Position numbers and translations under genes: made by a program
Part shown: piece after piece, positions 17,523 through 27,641 of the stretch
Numbering within the stretch: the stretch's first letter is position 1
How the letters are laid out: every line of letters starts with the position of its first letter
Source: Bacteroidota bacterium
Lineage (GTDB): Bacteria > Bacteroidota > Bacteroidia > Chitinophagales > Chitinophagaceae
Reading direction: 5' to 3'
Length of the DNA stretch: 64,000 bases
Assembly (NCBI GenBank): GCA_030706685.1
Contig: JAUZOA010000007.1
Coordinates: forward strand, 51,579-115,578
The notes under the pieces: generated by a model
What the model saw: the letters and a program-made list of their open reading frames with translations, nothing else
Databases searched by the model: none
What the model was told of the DNA's origin: nothing

Positions 17523-18281
17523 TCACGAATTATACATCCACTCCTTAAACTGGGGCGCCATTTCCTGGCTTACAATAATACAGTGATTAAGTTCCGGTAA
17601 AGTAAGATCAATCATCAGCTTTACTTTTTCGTACGATTTAAATCCCCGTACGAAATTTATATTAATAATATATTGCCGGTTAGCCCTGAAAAAGATATTC
17701 GTGTCGAGTTCTTCCTCCAGTTCAGCAAGATTTTTATCAGCCAGGTATTTTTTCCCCCATCTGTCTACTACGTATACTATTTTATTTTCTGTATAAAAAA
17801 GCACAACATCTTCGAGCCTTAATGATATATTCTCCAGTCCTTTCTTAACGATCATGCGCTTCTTTTTATGATTGCCGAGGTATTGGAGCAGTTTGCTGAT
17901 GGAATGATGATCTGTAAAATGTTTTTCGAGCATCCTGTATTTATTCAGGGCTTTTCCCAGGCTTTCTTTGTCAACGGGCTTCAGCAGGTAATCAATGCCG
18001 TTGTATTCAAAAGCATTCAGCATGAACTCATCATACCCGGTAATGAAAATAACAGGAATGCGGATACCTGACTGGTTAAATATCTCGAAGGAAAGGCCAT
18101 CTCCCAGTTGTACATCACTGAAAATGAGATCGGCGGGGGGTTGCTGCGAAAGATATTCTATACTTTCTCTTACGCTGCTGAGACGGGCGGCAATATGCAC
18201 GTCATCGGCAATTGCCGACAAAGTACTGACAAGACCTTCGAGGGCCGGCCTTTCGTCTTCAATAATAATTGCATTAATCAT
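17523..18281 (-). CDS. LytTR-family response regulator
   Basis: 252 residues. The receiver domain has the acidic pair E8-D9, the phospho-acceptor D56 in FSDVQLGDG, T84-type switch region FITGYDEF, and K in LLKPVDKE. A LytTR DNA-binding domain fills about 140-250 (IVKKGLENISLRLEDVVLFYTENKIVYV in part). The gene begins 17 bp after the cognate histidine kinase stop. Because the pair is divergent from the first SusC gene, that transporter is an obvious candidate target, though this is inference. Confidence 0.92.
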   Translation of the reverse strand: MINAIIIEDERPALEGLVSTLSAIADDVHIAARLSSVRESIEYLSQQPPADLIFSDVQLGDGLSFEIFNQSGIRIPVIFITGYDEFMLNAFEYNGIDYLLKPVDKESLGKALNKYRMLEKHFTDHHSISKLLQYLGNHKKKRMIVKKGLENISLRLEDVVLFYTENKIVYVVDRWGKKYLADKNLAELEEELDTNIFFRANRQYIININFVRGFKSYEKVKLMIDLTLPELNHCIIVSQEMAPQFKEWMYNS

Positions 18282-18298
18282 GGCGTTGGTTTTATGGG

Positions 18299-19306
18299 TT
18301 AAGTTATTAGTGGTAGTTTGACTGTAAAGTTGTCGCGGGCATTCTCGATCACAATATTCTTCTTACAAATGATCCTGTAACGTGCACTCAGGTTTTTTAA
18401 CCCTATACCGGTTGACGTAACAGAATAGGATTTTGGTTTCGCATTATTGCTGACACGGATATATTGCCCGTTCATGCTTATTTTAATAAACAGCGGCTTG
18501 TCTTCTGAAAACTCATTATGTTTAATGGCATTTTCCACCAGCACCTGTAACGCGCAAGGCGGTATCATGGTTCTCCGGGCCTCCTCATTCAGTTCAACCT
18601 GCAATTGCAACTTACCTTCATGCCGTATCTGCAGCAGGAAAAAATAATTATCAATAAATTCCATTTCATCTTTAAAGGGGATCAATTCCCTGTTTTTATT
18701 AATCAGGAAATATTTATATACCTGCGCCAGTTTATTATTAAACAAGTGGGCCTGTTTAGGATCGTTCAGGATAAGATGATTGAGGGTATTGAGTGAATTA
18801 AATATAAAATGCGGGTCCATCTCATTGGTAAGAGCCTGCAGTTCTGCCTGCGAGCGTTCCCTGTCCAGTTGATCAACGATCTTGTCGTCCAGCTCTCTTT
18901 CCTTGTTGAGGAATAGTATTTCATAGACCAGGGTAAATACAATAACTGATGCCACGCATACGGCAATAAATTTATAGAGGCTGGTCCAGCTAAATACTTC
19001 TGATGAGATTTTAATCCAGACAAAAGCGGCCAGGCCTCCAATACTGGCTCCATACAAAGCCGATACAAAGCAAATGGCGGCTACCCGGGTAAAAAGCTTG
19101 GAAACCGGAGCATACAAGGGCCTGAGTTTGACGTGGATCCAGTTGCACCCGCCCCAGATAGTAAATGATGAAAGGATGAAGAACAGGTTAGCAGCAATGA
19201 TTTCGGGGACAGAATAATGCTCATACGTGATAATACCGGCAATAATAGGGAGGCCTATGCCCAGTAAGGGAATAAATATGACTTTCAGAAGAGCATCCTT
19301 GATCAT
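18299..19306 (-). CDS. LytS-type sensor histidine kinase
   Basis: 335 residues. About four membrane helices fill 1-132 with no large extracytoplasmic sensor domain. A coiled linker leads to the His_kinase motif NEMDPHFIFNSLNTLNHLI with phospho-acceptor H166, and a HATPase domain with CALQVLVENAIKHNEF and the G-box STGIGLKNLSARY. It should phosphorylate the LytTR regulator encoded directly downstream. The signal is unknown; such short membrane kinases may sense membrane or small-molecule cues. Confidence 0.92.
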   Translation of the reverse strand: MIKDALLKVIFIPLLGIGLPIIAGIITYEHYSVPEIIAANLFFILSSFTIWGGCNWIHVKLRPLYAPVSKLFTRVAAICFVSALYGASIGGLAAFVWIKISSEVFSWTSLYKFIAVCVASVIVFTLVYEILFLNKERELDDKIVDQLDRERSQAELQALTNEMDPHFIFNSLNTLNHLILNDPKQAHLFNNKLAQVYKYFLINKNRELIPFKDEMEFIDNYFFLLQIRHEGKLQLQVELNEEARRTMIPPCALQVLVENAIKHNEFSEDKPLFIKISMNGQYIRVSNNAKPKSYSVTSTGIGLKNLSARYRIICKKNIVIENARDNFTVKLPLIT

Positions 19307-19767
19307 TGCAGCAGCGGTTAGGGTTTACAATGCCGGGTTTTGTCCAGTAACAGAAATTTCTCATGTGATGAATAGTTAGTATAACGTATAGCGGGTATAA
19401 AACTATCAGTACATGGTGTTAAGCAATTACAAATTTTTTTTCATGGGTAATATTCAATTACAAGTGGTAAATGAACGCCCAGGAATGCATAAGCCGGCCA
19501 GGGAATGGACAAACATGTGAGTGAGTACACTAAAGATAATCCGGCGCGCGATAACGCTGCTTTATTCATCAAATTTCATCGTTTATCATTTTTGCCGGGT
19601 TAATGACGATATTTTCAGGCTTTGGTGGTATGAGTTGATTTTGAAAATTAATGTTTCAGTGAATATTATTCACGTCCTGGTAACTAAAGCCATGATAGCA
19701 GAAGCATCTATTAAGAAATTGTTGCCTTGTTGCATGATTTTCATTTTAAACAAAACACACGAGGCTT
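19307..19767. promoter_or_regulatory. Divergent kinase / susC regulatory region with palindrome
   Basis: A 461-bp spacer between divergent transcription units, with no gene. GTGAATATTATTCAC at 19659-19673 is a palindrome with 6-bp arms, 95 bp before the SusC start, and is a plausible regulator site. No convincing paired -33/-7 promoter was found. The last 30 bp before the ATG are A-rich with 'cacgagg' as a possible ribosome-binding region. Confidence 0.4.
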
Positions 19768-22700
19768 ATGAAAAAAATTCTGCTCTTTCTCCCATGTTTA
19801 TGCATGGCTCTTGCATCTTTTGCCCAGCGAACCATTACCGGCAAGGTGACCGACGATAAAGGTGCACCTCTTGCGAATGTATCGGTATCGGTGAAGGGTA
19901 CTACGACGGGTACCACTACAAAAGCAGACGGGACCTATTCACTGGTAGTGCCTGCTAACGCCAAAATAATTGTTTTTAGCTCAGTTGATATGACCCCGAA
20001 GGAAGTGGCTATCACTTCCTCGTCTACGATTTCGGTTTCTATGATCACCCAGGAAAAAAGCCTTGGAGAAGTAGTGGTGGTCGCTTATGGTACACAGAAC
20101 GTAAAAAGAATTACAGGGTCCCTATCAAAGGTTGATGCTGCTGATCTGGAAAACCGGCCTTTTGCCTCTGTTGATCAGATGTTGCAGGGGAAAGTGCCTG
20201 GCCTGCTTTCGACTTCGCCCAACGGGCAGCCCGGTGCACTTCAACAGGTGCGTATCCGCGGTATAGGTTCTTTTACTGCAGGCGCTGCTCCATTATATGT
20301 AGTAGACGGCGTTCCTATCAGTACCGGCGACTTTTCACGAATAAGCACTAGCTCAAGCACACTGGCCGGCATCAATCCCAATGATATTGAAAGTATAAGT
20401 GTACTAAAGGATGCAGCCTCTGCTTCAGTTTATGGATCCCGCGCGGCGAATGGTGTTGTCCTGATTACTACAAAAAAAGGCCGGGCGGGAAAAAGCAAGA
20501 TAAGATTGGATACGGAATTCGGTTTTGGAAATACGGCTTCCTTCAACGACCAGGCCAAGCCCCTGAACCGCGACCAATATTTTACCCTGACGAAGGAAGG
20601 TCTTGTCAACGCAGGAGCCACCCAGGCACAAATTGATGCAACATTAGCTTCTCTTGGTTCTACCAACACGTATGATATAGACTGGCTTGACCAGGTAACC
20701 CGGCAGGGTGCTACTACCAATACGACTGCATCCGTATCCGGCGGCGACAGTAAAACCACTTTTTATATGTCGGCCGGGTACTTTGATCAGAAGGCAGTAG
20801 TCATTAATTCGGATTTTAAGCGTTACTCAGGAACATTCAATATAAAGCATAAAGCGAGCCAGCGATTAACCGTTGGATTAAATGCTACCGGTTCTTATAT
20901 CAATCAAAATACACCAAGCAGTTCCAGCGCTTTCCGTAACCCGGTAATAGACGGGTATTTGCTTCGTCCTTCACAAAACCCCTATAATGCTGATGGTACA
21001 TTAAATTTCACCACAACGACATTCAATCAATTGTATAACCCGCTGGCTATTGCGGCTTATGATAAGCAGTTATTAAAGACTTCAAAAGTGCTGGCCAATT
21101 TTAGCGCGGAATACCAATTTTATAAGGACCTGAAATTTACTACCAAAGCCGGGATTGACTATCTGGATATTGAGGAAGAAAGATATGATAACCCCTTTTT
21201 TGGGGATTCACGGACAGTAGGCGGAAGAGTATATAATTATAATACAAGAGTATCCAACCTGCTTACAAGCAACCTGCTTAATTATCATCACGATTTTTTG
21301 AGTGGCAGGGAACTTAACCTTGATTTTACAGTTGGGTATGAGGCGCAAAAGTCGAAACAATATAATGTCAGCGCCCGTGGTGAAGGAGTTCCGGCTACTA
21401 CGCTGATTCCATTACCTGTGCCAAGCGCTCCCAGCCTGGCCAGTGGTGCAAAGTCAGATTATTCTTTTGCATCCACTTTTTCAATACTGCAGTTAAATTA
21501 TAAGAGTAAATATTCCCTATCAGGAAGCCTGCGGCGTGATGGATCTTCCCGTTTTGGCTCTGATCATAAATACGGAACATTCTGGTCTGTTGGCGGAGCA
21601 TGGAACATGGAGCAGGAAAAATTTATGGAAGGCATCAGGCTTGTTAATGCATTAAAGATCCGCGCTTCTTATGGTGTAAATGGTAATTCGGACTTCGGCA
21701 ACTATACCTGGCAGGGAACTTATATTTTCAATGCCAACTATAACCAGTTGCCGGGAAGCGCTCCCAACAATGTGGCGAATCCCGACCTGACCTGGGAAGT
21801 AAATAAACCATTTGATGTAGGCATTGATGTTTCCGTCCTGAAAAGCCGCATCTCCCTTACTGCTGATTATTATGACAGGAAAACAACAAGCCTGCTGCTG
21901 AATGATCCGCTATCATTGACATCCGGGTTCTACAATGCAACAAACGGAAATGCCACCGTAGCGGCCAACGTAGGATCAATGGAAAACAAGGGCTGGGAAT
22001 TTCAACTGGATGGCAGCCCGGTCAAAACAAAGAATTTCAGCTGGGATGTTACTTTCAATATTGCGTTGAATAAAAACAAGATCACTGCATTAAGGAATAA
22101 CGCCGACATAGTGGCTCTGCCGTTTATCCGCAGGGTCGGTGAAGATTTCCAGGATATTTATACCCGCTTGTGGGCCGGGGTAGATCCTGCTACAGGAAAC
22201 CCGTTATGGTATCTTGACGGAACCAAAAAACAAACTACAAGTGATGTCACACAGGTACAACGAGCTATTATCGGCAGTGCTTCTCCCAAAGGTTTTGGCA
22301 GTTTTTCAACCACTTTCACCTATAAAGGATTTTCACTCGATGCGCAATTCAACTATCAATATGGCAACCTGGTGTATGACCAATGGGGTTTTATTTCATG
22401 GAGTGACGGATTTAACCCGCAACTGAATAAAATACAAAAACAATTAAGCCGCTGGCAGAAACCGGGCGACATAACCGATATTCCAAAATATGTATACGGC
22501 GGTGCTATGAACTCCAATGCAGAATCTTCCCGCTGGTATTATAAAGGTGATTTCATTCGCCTGCGGGATGTAACCTTGTCTTACACGGTGCCCAAAACAA
22601 TTATCGATAGAATTAAAATAGAAAATGCGAGGGTATATATCAGGGGCAGTAATCTCTGGACAAAAGCATTCGATAAAAACATCACCTTCGACCCGGAACA

Positions 22701-22776
22701 GCCCATCAACGGTGTCAATGACCTTCAGGTATTGATACAAAGAACGATTTCAATAGGTATTACACTCGGGTTCTGA
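19768..22776 (+). CDS. SusC/RagA-type TonB-dependent outer-membrane transporter (unit 1)
   Basis: 1002 residues. Signal peptide (1-20, ending SFAQ), a carboxypeptidase-regulatory-like domain (about 22-105: TITGKVTDDKGAPLANVSVSVKG), then the plug with VRIRGIGSF, YVVDGVP, NPNDIESISVLKDAASASVYGSRAANGV, all SusC hallmarks. The C-terminal barrel ends in SIGITLGF with terminal Phe. There is no STN domain, so direct anti-sigma signalling is unlikely. SusC proteins import oligomers captured by the partner SusD, which starts 18 bp downstream. The substrate is unknown. Confidence 0.95.
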   Translation: MKKILLFLPCLCMALASFAQRTITGKVTDDKGAPLANVSVSVKGTTTGTTTKADGTYSLVVPANAKIIVFSSVDMTPKEVAITSSSTISVSMITQEKSLGEVVVVAYGTQNVKRITGSLSKVDAADLENRPFASVDQMLQGKVPGLLSTSPNGQPGALQQVRIRGIGSFTAGAAPLYVVDGVPISTGDFSRISTSSSTLAGINPNDIESISVLKDAASASVYGSRAANGVVLITTKKGRAGKSKIRLDTEFGFGNTASFNDQAKPLNRDQYFTLTKEGLVNAGATQAQIDATLASLGSTNTYDIDWLDQVTRQGATTNTTASVSGGDSKTTFYMSAGYFDQKAVVINSDFKRYSGTFNIKHKASQRLTVGLNATGSYINQNTPSSSSAFRNPVIDGYLLRPSQNPYNADGTLNFTTTTFNQLYNPLAIAAYDKQLLKTSKVLANFSAEYQFYKDLKFTTKAGIDYLDIEEERYDNPFFGDSRTVGGRVYNYNTRVSNLLTSNLLNYHHDFLSGRELNLDFTVGYEAQKSKQYNVSARGEGVPATTLIPLPVPSAPSLASGAKSDYSFASTFSILQLNYKSKYSLSGSLRRDGSSRFGSDHKYGTFWSVGGAWNMEQEKFMEGIRLVNALKIRASYGVNGNSDFGNYTWQGTYIFNANYNQLPGSAPNNVANPDLTWEVNKPFDVGIDVSVLKSRISLTADYYDRKTTSLLLNDPLSLTSGFYNATNGNATVAANVGSMENKGWEFQLDGSPVKTKNFSWDVTFNIALNKNKITALRNNADIVALPFIRRVGEDFQDIYTRLWAGVDPATGNPLWYLDGTKKQTTSDVTQVQRAIIGSASPKGFGSFSTTFTYKGFSLDAQFNYQYGNLVYDQWGFISWSDGFNPQLNKIQKQLSRWQKPGDITDIPKYVYGGAMNSNAESSRWYYKGDFIRLRDVTLSYTVPKTIIDRIKIENARVYIRGSNLWTKAFDKNITFDPEQPINGVNDLQVLIQRTISIGITLGF

Positions 22777-22794
22777 TTTGATTAACATTCAAAA

Positions 22795-24213
22795 ATGAAA
22801 GCAATGAAAATAAAATATATGATATTGATCGGGGCAGCGGGGTTGCTGTTCCTCGCATCCTGTAAAAAGAAGTTTCTTGATCTTAATCCTTATGACGCGC
22901 TGGCCCAGGACCAGGCAATAGTGGATGAGCCCGGTATGCAGGCAGCCGTACTTGGTCTTTATTCTAACATGCGAAGCTCAAACCTCTATGGCCGTTCCCT
23001 GCCTCTTTACGGCGACCTGATGGCGGATAATGCTTTTATATCCACGACAAACTCCAACAGGTATATTGCCGAATTTAATTTCACTTACATAAGCACAAAT
23101 GCTAACAGCCGCGATACATGGGGAACAGCTTATAATTCTATTTTGCGGGCGAATAATATTATCAATGCCCCAATAACAACTCCCAATTCGCCGCAATTAA
23201 AAGGTGAGGCCCTGGCAATGAGAGCTCTCATGTATTTTGATCTCGTTACCTGGTTCGCCAAACCTTACACGGTCGATCCCAATGCAGACGGAGTTCCTAT
23301 TTTACTGAAATATGATGCCTTTGCAAAACCCTCGCGTGCAAAAGTATCTGATGTATATGCACAGATTGATGCTGACCTGGCGGCTGCTTTTTCACAGATG
23401 ACAAGTACAACCAAAAACTCTTCGTATGTAACAAAATATGCAGCACGCGCCCTGCAGGCAAGAGTTGCTTTATTTAAAGGAGACTGGGCAGCAGCAAAGA
23501 CAGCGGCGCTGGATGTGATTACCAATGGAGGTTATACGCTGGCTACAGCACCGAATTTTATCAATTATTGGAAAAACCCGGCTCCCGTTTCAAATAAACT
23601 GGAAACCATTTTTGAAATCACCAGCGACGCGGTGAATAATAATGGTACAAATGCGCTGGCCTATTTCTACGATCAGTCAGGGTATGGCGATGCAATTGGC
23701 GCGGATGACCTCTATAATCAATATACGGCCACCGATGTTCGCCGCGGCTTATTTATAACCGGAACAAGAGCCGGTCTTACCGTGCGTATTGTAAACAAAT
23801 ATTCGAATACCGGCAATGCTGCGGATAAAGATGATACAAAAGTGATCCGGCTGGCAGAAGTGCTGCTCACACTTGCGGAAGCTTACCAGCGTACCGGCGA
23901 CGATACAAATGCGAAACTGTACCTGAACCAGCTTGCCATGCAAAGAGATCCCGCTTTTACCGGTTATACTTCAACGGGAGCACAATTGCTCAGCGATATA
24001 ATACTGGAAAGAAGAAAAGAGCTTGCGTTTGAAGGCATGCGTTATCTCGACCTGCTTCGGTTGAACCAGGATCTGAACAGGGTCAATATAAACAGTAATT
24101 ATGTTGGAATAACACCTGTATCTGTTCCGGCAACCAATTTCCGTCGGATATTCCCGATTCCGCAAGCCGAGAGAGATGCTAATCCAAACATAAGCCAGAA
24201 TACAGGATATTAA
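22795..24213 (+). CDS. SusD/RagB-family substrate-binding lipoprotein (unit 1)
   Basis: 472 residues. A lipoprotein signal ends LLFLASC (Cys23), followed by KKKFLDLNPYD, typical of SusD starts. The helical TPR-like core includes EALAMRALMYFDLVTWFAKPYT and the C-terminal ILERRKELAFEGMRYLDLLR, then FPIPQAERDANPNISQNTGY, the classic SusD ending. It caps the SusC barrel at the cell surface. A strong terminator 33 bp downstream closes this two-gene unit. ATG 22804 is an alternative start. Confidence 0.95.
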   Translation: MKAMKIKYMILIGAAGLLFLASCKKKFLDLNPYDALAQDQAIVDEPGMQAAVLGLYSNMRSSNLYGRSLPLYGDLMADNAFISTTNSNRYIAEFNFTYISTNANSRDTWGTAYNSILRANNIINAPITTPNSPQLKGEALAMRALMYFDLVTWFAKPYTVDPNADGVPILLKYDAFAKPSRAKVSDVYAQIDADLAAAFSQMTSTTKNSSYVTKYAARALQARVALFKGDWAAAKTAALDVITNGGYTLATAPNFINYWKNPAPVSNKLETIFEITSDAVNNNGTNALAYFYDQSGYGDAIGADDLYNQYTATDVRRGLFITGTRAGLTVRIVNKYSNTGNAADKDDTKVIRLAEVLLTLAEAYQRTGDDTNAKLYLNQLAMQRDPAFTGYTSTGAQLLSDIILERRKELAFEGMRYLDLLRLNQDLNRVNINSNYVGITPVSVPATNFRRIFPIPQAERDANPNISQNTGY

Positions 24214-24245
24214 TAGTAAATGAAATTTATCATGCAGAAAAGAAG

Positions 24246-24270
24246 CCCCGGTTTTTCCGGGGTTTTTTTT
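24246..24270 (+). terminator. Intrinsic terminator after SusCD unit 1
   Basis: Stem CCCCGG (24246-24251) with CCGGGG (24257-24262), TTTTT loop, and eight T residues after it. Confidence 0.85.
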
Positions 24271-24330
24271 ATTGTAAAGCTTATATCTCTTATGACTGAA
24301 ACACGAAAAAGAGAGTTTCAACTTTTTTAT

Positions 24331-24342
24331 CTGAAATTTCAG
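24331..24342. promoter_or_regulatory. Palindrome upstream of second susC
   Basis: CTGAAATTTCAG is a perfect 12-bp palindrome 122 bp before the SusC start. A nearby TGAAAC/GTTTCA inverted repeat precedes it. It could be an operator; there is no direct evidence. Confidence 0.3.
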
Positions 24343-24464
24343 CGTAAGATTTTACAGACACGATAATTGTTTTTCATGCTTCAGTAACTAACACCTGTTC
24401 CATTGAAGCATTGTGTTGCATCTTGCTGCCTTCTGACAATCTCTCCAACATAAATTTAAACTGC

Positions 24465-27400
24465 ATGAAAAAAATCCTGCTACTCGTGTTGTTCTTTTTG
24501 CCTGCCTTTGTACTGGTAGCGCAAACAAGAACTGTAAAGGGAAGAGTTACCAACTCTGAAGGCAAAGCTGTTCCATTTGCCACAGTGACTGTTAAAGGAA
24601 CAGCTACGGCGGTATCGGCGGATGAAAACGGTTACTTTACCGTACAAGCCGCACCTAATGCCATTTTAGTATTTAGTGCAACAAGTTTTAAAACCACGGA
24701 AGTAAACATTGGTAATCAAACAACCGTCAATACGACTTTGACGGGAGGGGGCGACCTGAGCGAAGTGGTCATAACCGCTCTTGGGATCCGGAGATCCGAC
24801 AAAGGGCTCGGGTATTCGGTAGCCAAAGTTGACCCTGCTGCACTTATACAAAAATCAGAGCCGGATGTATTAAAAAGCCTCGAAGGAAAAGTAGCCGGTG
24901 TAGACATTCGTTCTTCGCAAGGGACGCCGGGCGCAGCCACACGTATACAAATCCGTGGCAATAATTCATTTTTCGGCGCTAACCAGCCATTGATCATCGT
25001 GGATGGTATTCCCTATAGCAATGACCAGGTAACTACGACAAACCAGGTGACGAATGGGGGAGCTTATTCAAGCGGCATCGCCGATCTCGATCCTAATGAC
25101 ATCGCTACCATGAACGTATTGAAAGGTTCCTCGGCTGCCGCTCTTTATGGGTCGAGGGCTTCTAATGGCGTTATTTTAATTACCACCAAATCAGGAAGCG
25201 CAAGGAAAAGCAGGGGAACTGAAATCAGTTTCAAATCTTCGGCTTCTATTGAAACGATAGCCAATTACCCGGAATACCAGAATGATTATGGAGCCGGTTC
25301 GCAATTCGCTTATTCAAATGCCAATGGTTCATGGGGACCTGCTTTTCGTAACCTGGATTCTATACCCGCATGGCCAACACTACAGGCTGCCTATCCCTCA
25401 TTATTCCCATCAGCCAATGTCGCTTATCGGGCTTATCCGAATAATGTCAAGGATCTTTTCCAGAATGGGACTGTTTTTGAAAATTCTGTAAATGTCAACG
25501 GGGGAAGCGACAAGAGCTCTGTAGGACTTACCTTATCACAATTGAATCATAAGGGATATGTTCCTAACTCATCTTATGACAGAACCAATCTTGGTTTAGG
25601 TGCATCCACTAAACTGGATATTGGATTAAATGTGAGCGGGAATTTCAGTTATTCCCGTTCTACGCAGAAAGGAGGCTTCTTTGGTGAAAACCAGGTAGGA
25701 GGTACTGCTTCCTTATTTGCGCGTTCCCTGTTCATTGCCCGTAACTGGGACCTGAACCTGCCATTTGAAGATGCCGCCGGTCTGCCCCTTCAACCTAACG
25801 TAACCGGCTATGATAATCCGAAATGGTCCGAAAAATATAATACCATTACTACAAACGATGAGCGTATCGTGGGTGGAGTTCATTTTGATTTTAATATCAA
25901 CAAATGGATCCGCGTAGATTATAATGTGGGTAGCAATGTGGCCAGGCTGGACAGGAGGGAAATCACAGAGATTGGATCCAGGGCCGCGTCAGGACTTGGA
26001 AGATTGGTGCTTGAAAATTACAGGAAACAGGAAATTGAATCTAACCTCCTCGTGACATTTACGCCCAAGATCGGTAATGATTTTACTCTTAAAACTGTTT
26101 TGGGTAATAATGTTAACCAGCGTACGATTACTGATAATGCAGAAACGGGGAACCAGTTTATCACGAAAGGTGTTTATACGCTGGCCAATACTTCACAGCA
26201 ACAATTCACGAATGATTTTTATTCCAGGCAAAGAATAGTTGGCGCTTTTGCCGATGTTTCACTTGGATATAAGAACTATGCTTTCCTCGATGGAACTGTT
26301 CGTAACGACTGGTCATCCACATTGCCGGTGCAAAACAGGAGTTACTTATACCCTTCCGTGTCCGGATCATTTGTTTTCACCGATGCATTCAATATACATA
26401 GCGATGTGCTGGATTTTGGAAAAATAAGAGCAGGTTGGGCCAAAGTAGGACGTGATGCTGATCCTTATGAATTGCAGGATGTATATACCATCAACCCGAA
26501 TTTCCTTGGTGTTCCTTCGGCCACTTTGCCGAATACAGCTAATAATGCAGGATTAAAACCAGAATTTACAAAAGAAACAGAGATCGGGACACAATTGAGC
26601 TTCTTCAAAAAAATTGCAGAATTGGATTTCACCTGGTATGACCGGAGATCAAGCAATCTCATTGCAACCATAACAACTCCTCCTTCTTCCGGTTACCTGG
26701 CTAAGGTGACCAATTTCGGGGGAATCAGTAATAAGGGTGTTGAAATAGACCTGGTAGTCCGTCCCATCAGGACAAAGAATTTTAACTGGGATATTCACGG
26801 AATTTTTACACGAAACAGGAATATTGTTACATCGCTGACTTCTGGTGTTGACAGGATCCAGTTGGCAGGTATTGTAACAGGAATAAATCCTTATCTCGAG
26901 CCGGGGAAACCTTTTGGTTATTTAAGAGGAACTGTATCCGAACGTGATGCCAGTGGTAATTTGCTGATTGATCCTGTAACCGGCTGGCCGATGACCGCGG
27001 ATGAAGAGCAAATGATCGGCGACCCCAATCCAGATTATAAAATGGGTATTACCAATACATTTAGTTACAAAGGTATTTCACTCAGTGTGCTCTGGGATAT
27101 GACCAAAGGCGGAGATATTTATTCTGAAACAATCAATTCACTCCTGGGAAGAGGAGTCACCAAAGATACCCGTGACAGGGAAACCAGTTGGATCATTCCC
27201 GGTGTATACGGTGATCCGAATAATCCCGGGCAACCTTTATTGGTAGGCGGCAAACCTGTAGCTAACCATACAGTAGTAACGACTAATGATCTTTATTTCG
27301 CTTCCGGAACGACGTCTGCGTCCTTTGCAATCAATTCTGCCAGCGAATGGCAAGTCTATGACGCTACAGTATATCGTCTCAGGGAAATAACAATTGGATA

Positions 27401-27617
27401 CGATCTTCCCAAATCCATCTTTAAAAAATTGCCGATTAAGGGAATAAACGTGAGCTTGTCAGGAAGGAACCTATGGTATCTCGCGCCGAATGTACCGAGA
27501 TATACTCATTTCGATCCTGAAGTGAACAGTTTCGGCTCCACTGCCGTTCAAGGTATAGAACTGTCAGCGGCCCCGACTACAAGAAGATTTGGAGTAAATG
27601 TGAATGTAACGTTTTAA
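24465..27617 (+). CDS. SusC/RagA-type TonB-dependent outer-membrane transporter (unit 2)
   Basis: 1050 residues from ATG 24465, chosen because it gives a clean signal peptide (MKKILLLVLFFLPAFVLVAQ); an upstream in-frame start would add 18 non-signal residues. A carboxypeptidase-regulatory-like domain (TVKGRVTNSEGKAVPFATV) leads to the plug with EVVITALGIRR, IQIRGNNSF, IIVDGIPYSN and LDPNDIATMNVLKGSSAAALYGSRASNGV. EVVITALGI and the GLGYSV segment mark a SusC subfamily distinct from unit 1. The barrel ends GVNVNVTF. The partner SusD starts 24 bp downstream. The substrate is unknown. Confidence 0.95.
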   Translation: MKKILLLVLFFLPAFVLVAQTRTVKGRVTNSEGKAVPFATVTVKGTATAVSADENGYFTVQAAPNAILVFSATSFKTTEVNIGNQTTVNTTLTGGGDLSEVVITALGIRRSDKGLGYSVAKVDPAALIQKSEPDVLKSLEGKVAGVDIRSSQGTPGAATRIQIRGNNSFFGANQPLIIVDGIPYSNDQVTTTNQVTNGGAYSSGIADLDPNDIATMNVLKGSSAAALYGSRASNGVILITTKSGSARKSRGTEISFKSSASIETIANYPEYQNDYGAGSQFAYSNANGSWGPAFRNLDSIPAWPTLQAAYPSLFPSANVAYRAYPNNVKDLFQNGTVFENSVNVNGGSDKSSVGLTLSQLNHKGYVPNSSYDRTNLGLGASTKLDIGLNVSGNFSYSRSTQKGGFFGENQVGGTASLFARSLFIARNWDLNLPFEDAAGLPLQPNVTGYDNPKWSEKYNTITTNDERIVGGVHFDFNINKWIRVDYNVGSNVARLDRREITEIGSRAASGLGRLVLENYRKQEIESNLLVTFTPKIGNDFTLKTVLGNNVNQRTITDNAETGNQFITKGVYTLANTSQQQFTNDFYSRQRIVGAFADVSLGYKNYAFLDGTVRNDWSSTLPVQNRSYLYPSVSGSFVFTDAFNIHSDVLDFGKIRAGWAKVGRDADPYELQDVYTINPNFLGVPSATLPNTANNAGLKPEFTKETEIGTQLSFFKKIAELDFTWYDRRSSNLIATITTPPSSGYLAKVTNFGGISNKGVEIDLVVRPIRTKNFNWDIHGIFTRNRNIVTSLTSGVDRIQLAGIVTGINPYLEPGKPFGYLRGTVSERDASGNLLIDPVTGWPMTADEEQMIGDPNPDYKMGITNTFSYKGISLSVLWDMTKGGDIYSETINSLLGRGVTKDTRDRETSWIIPGVYGDPNNPGQPLLVGGKPVANHTVVTTNDLYFASGTTSASFAINSASEWQVYDATVYRLREITIGYDLPKSIFKKLPIKGINVSLSGRNLWYLAPNVPRYTHFDPEVNSFGSTAVQGIELSAAPTTRRFGVNVNVTF

Positions 27618-27641
27618 TACACTCAACTTAACCTGATAATT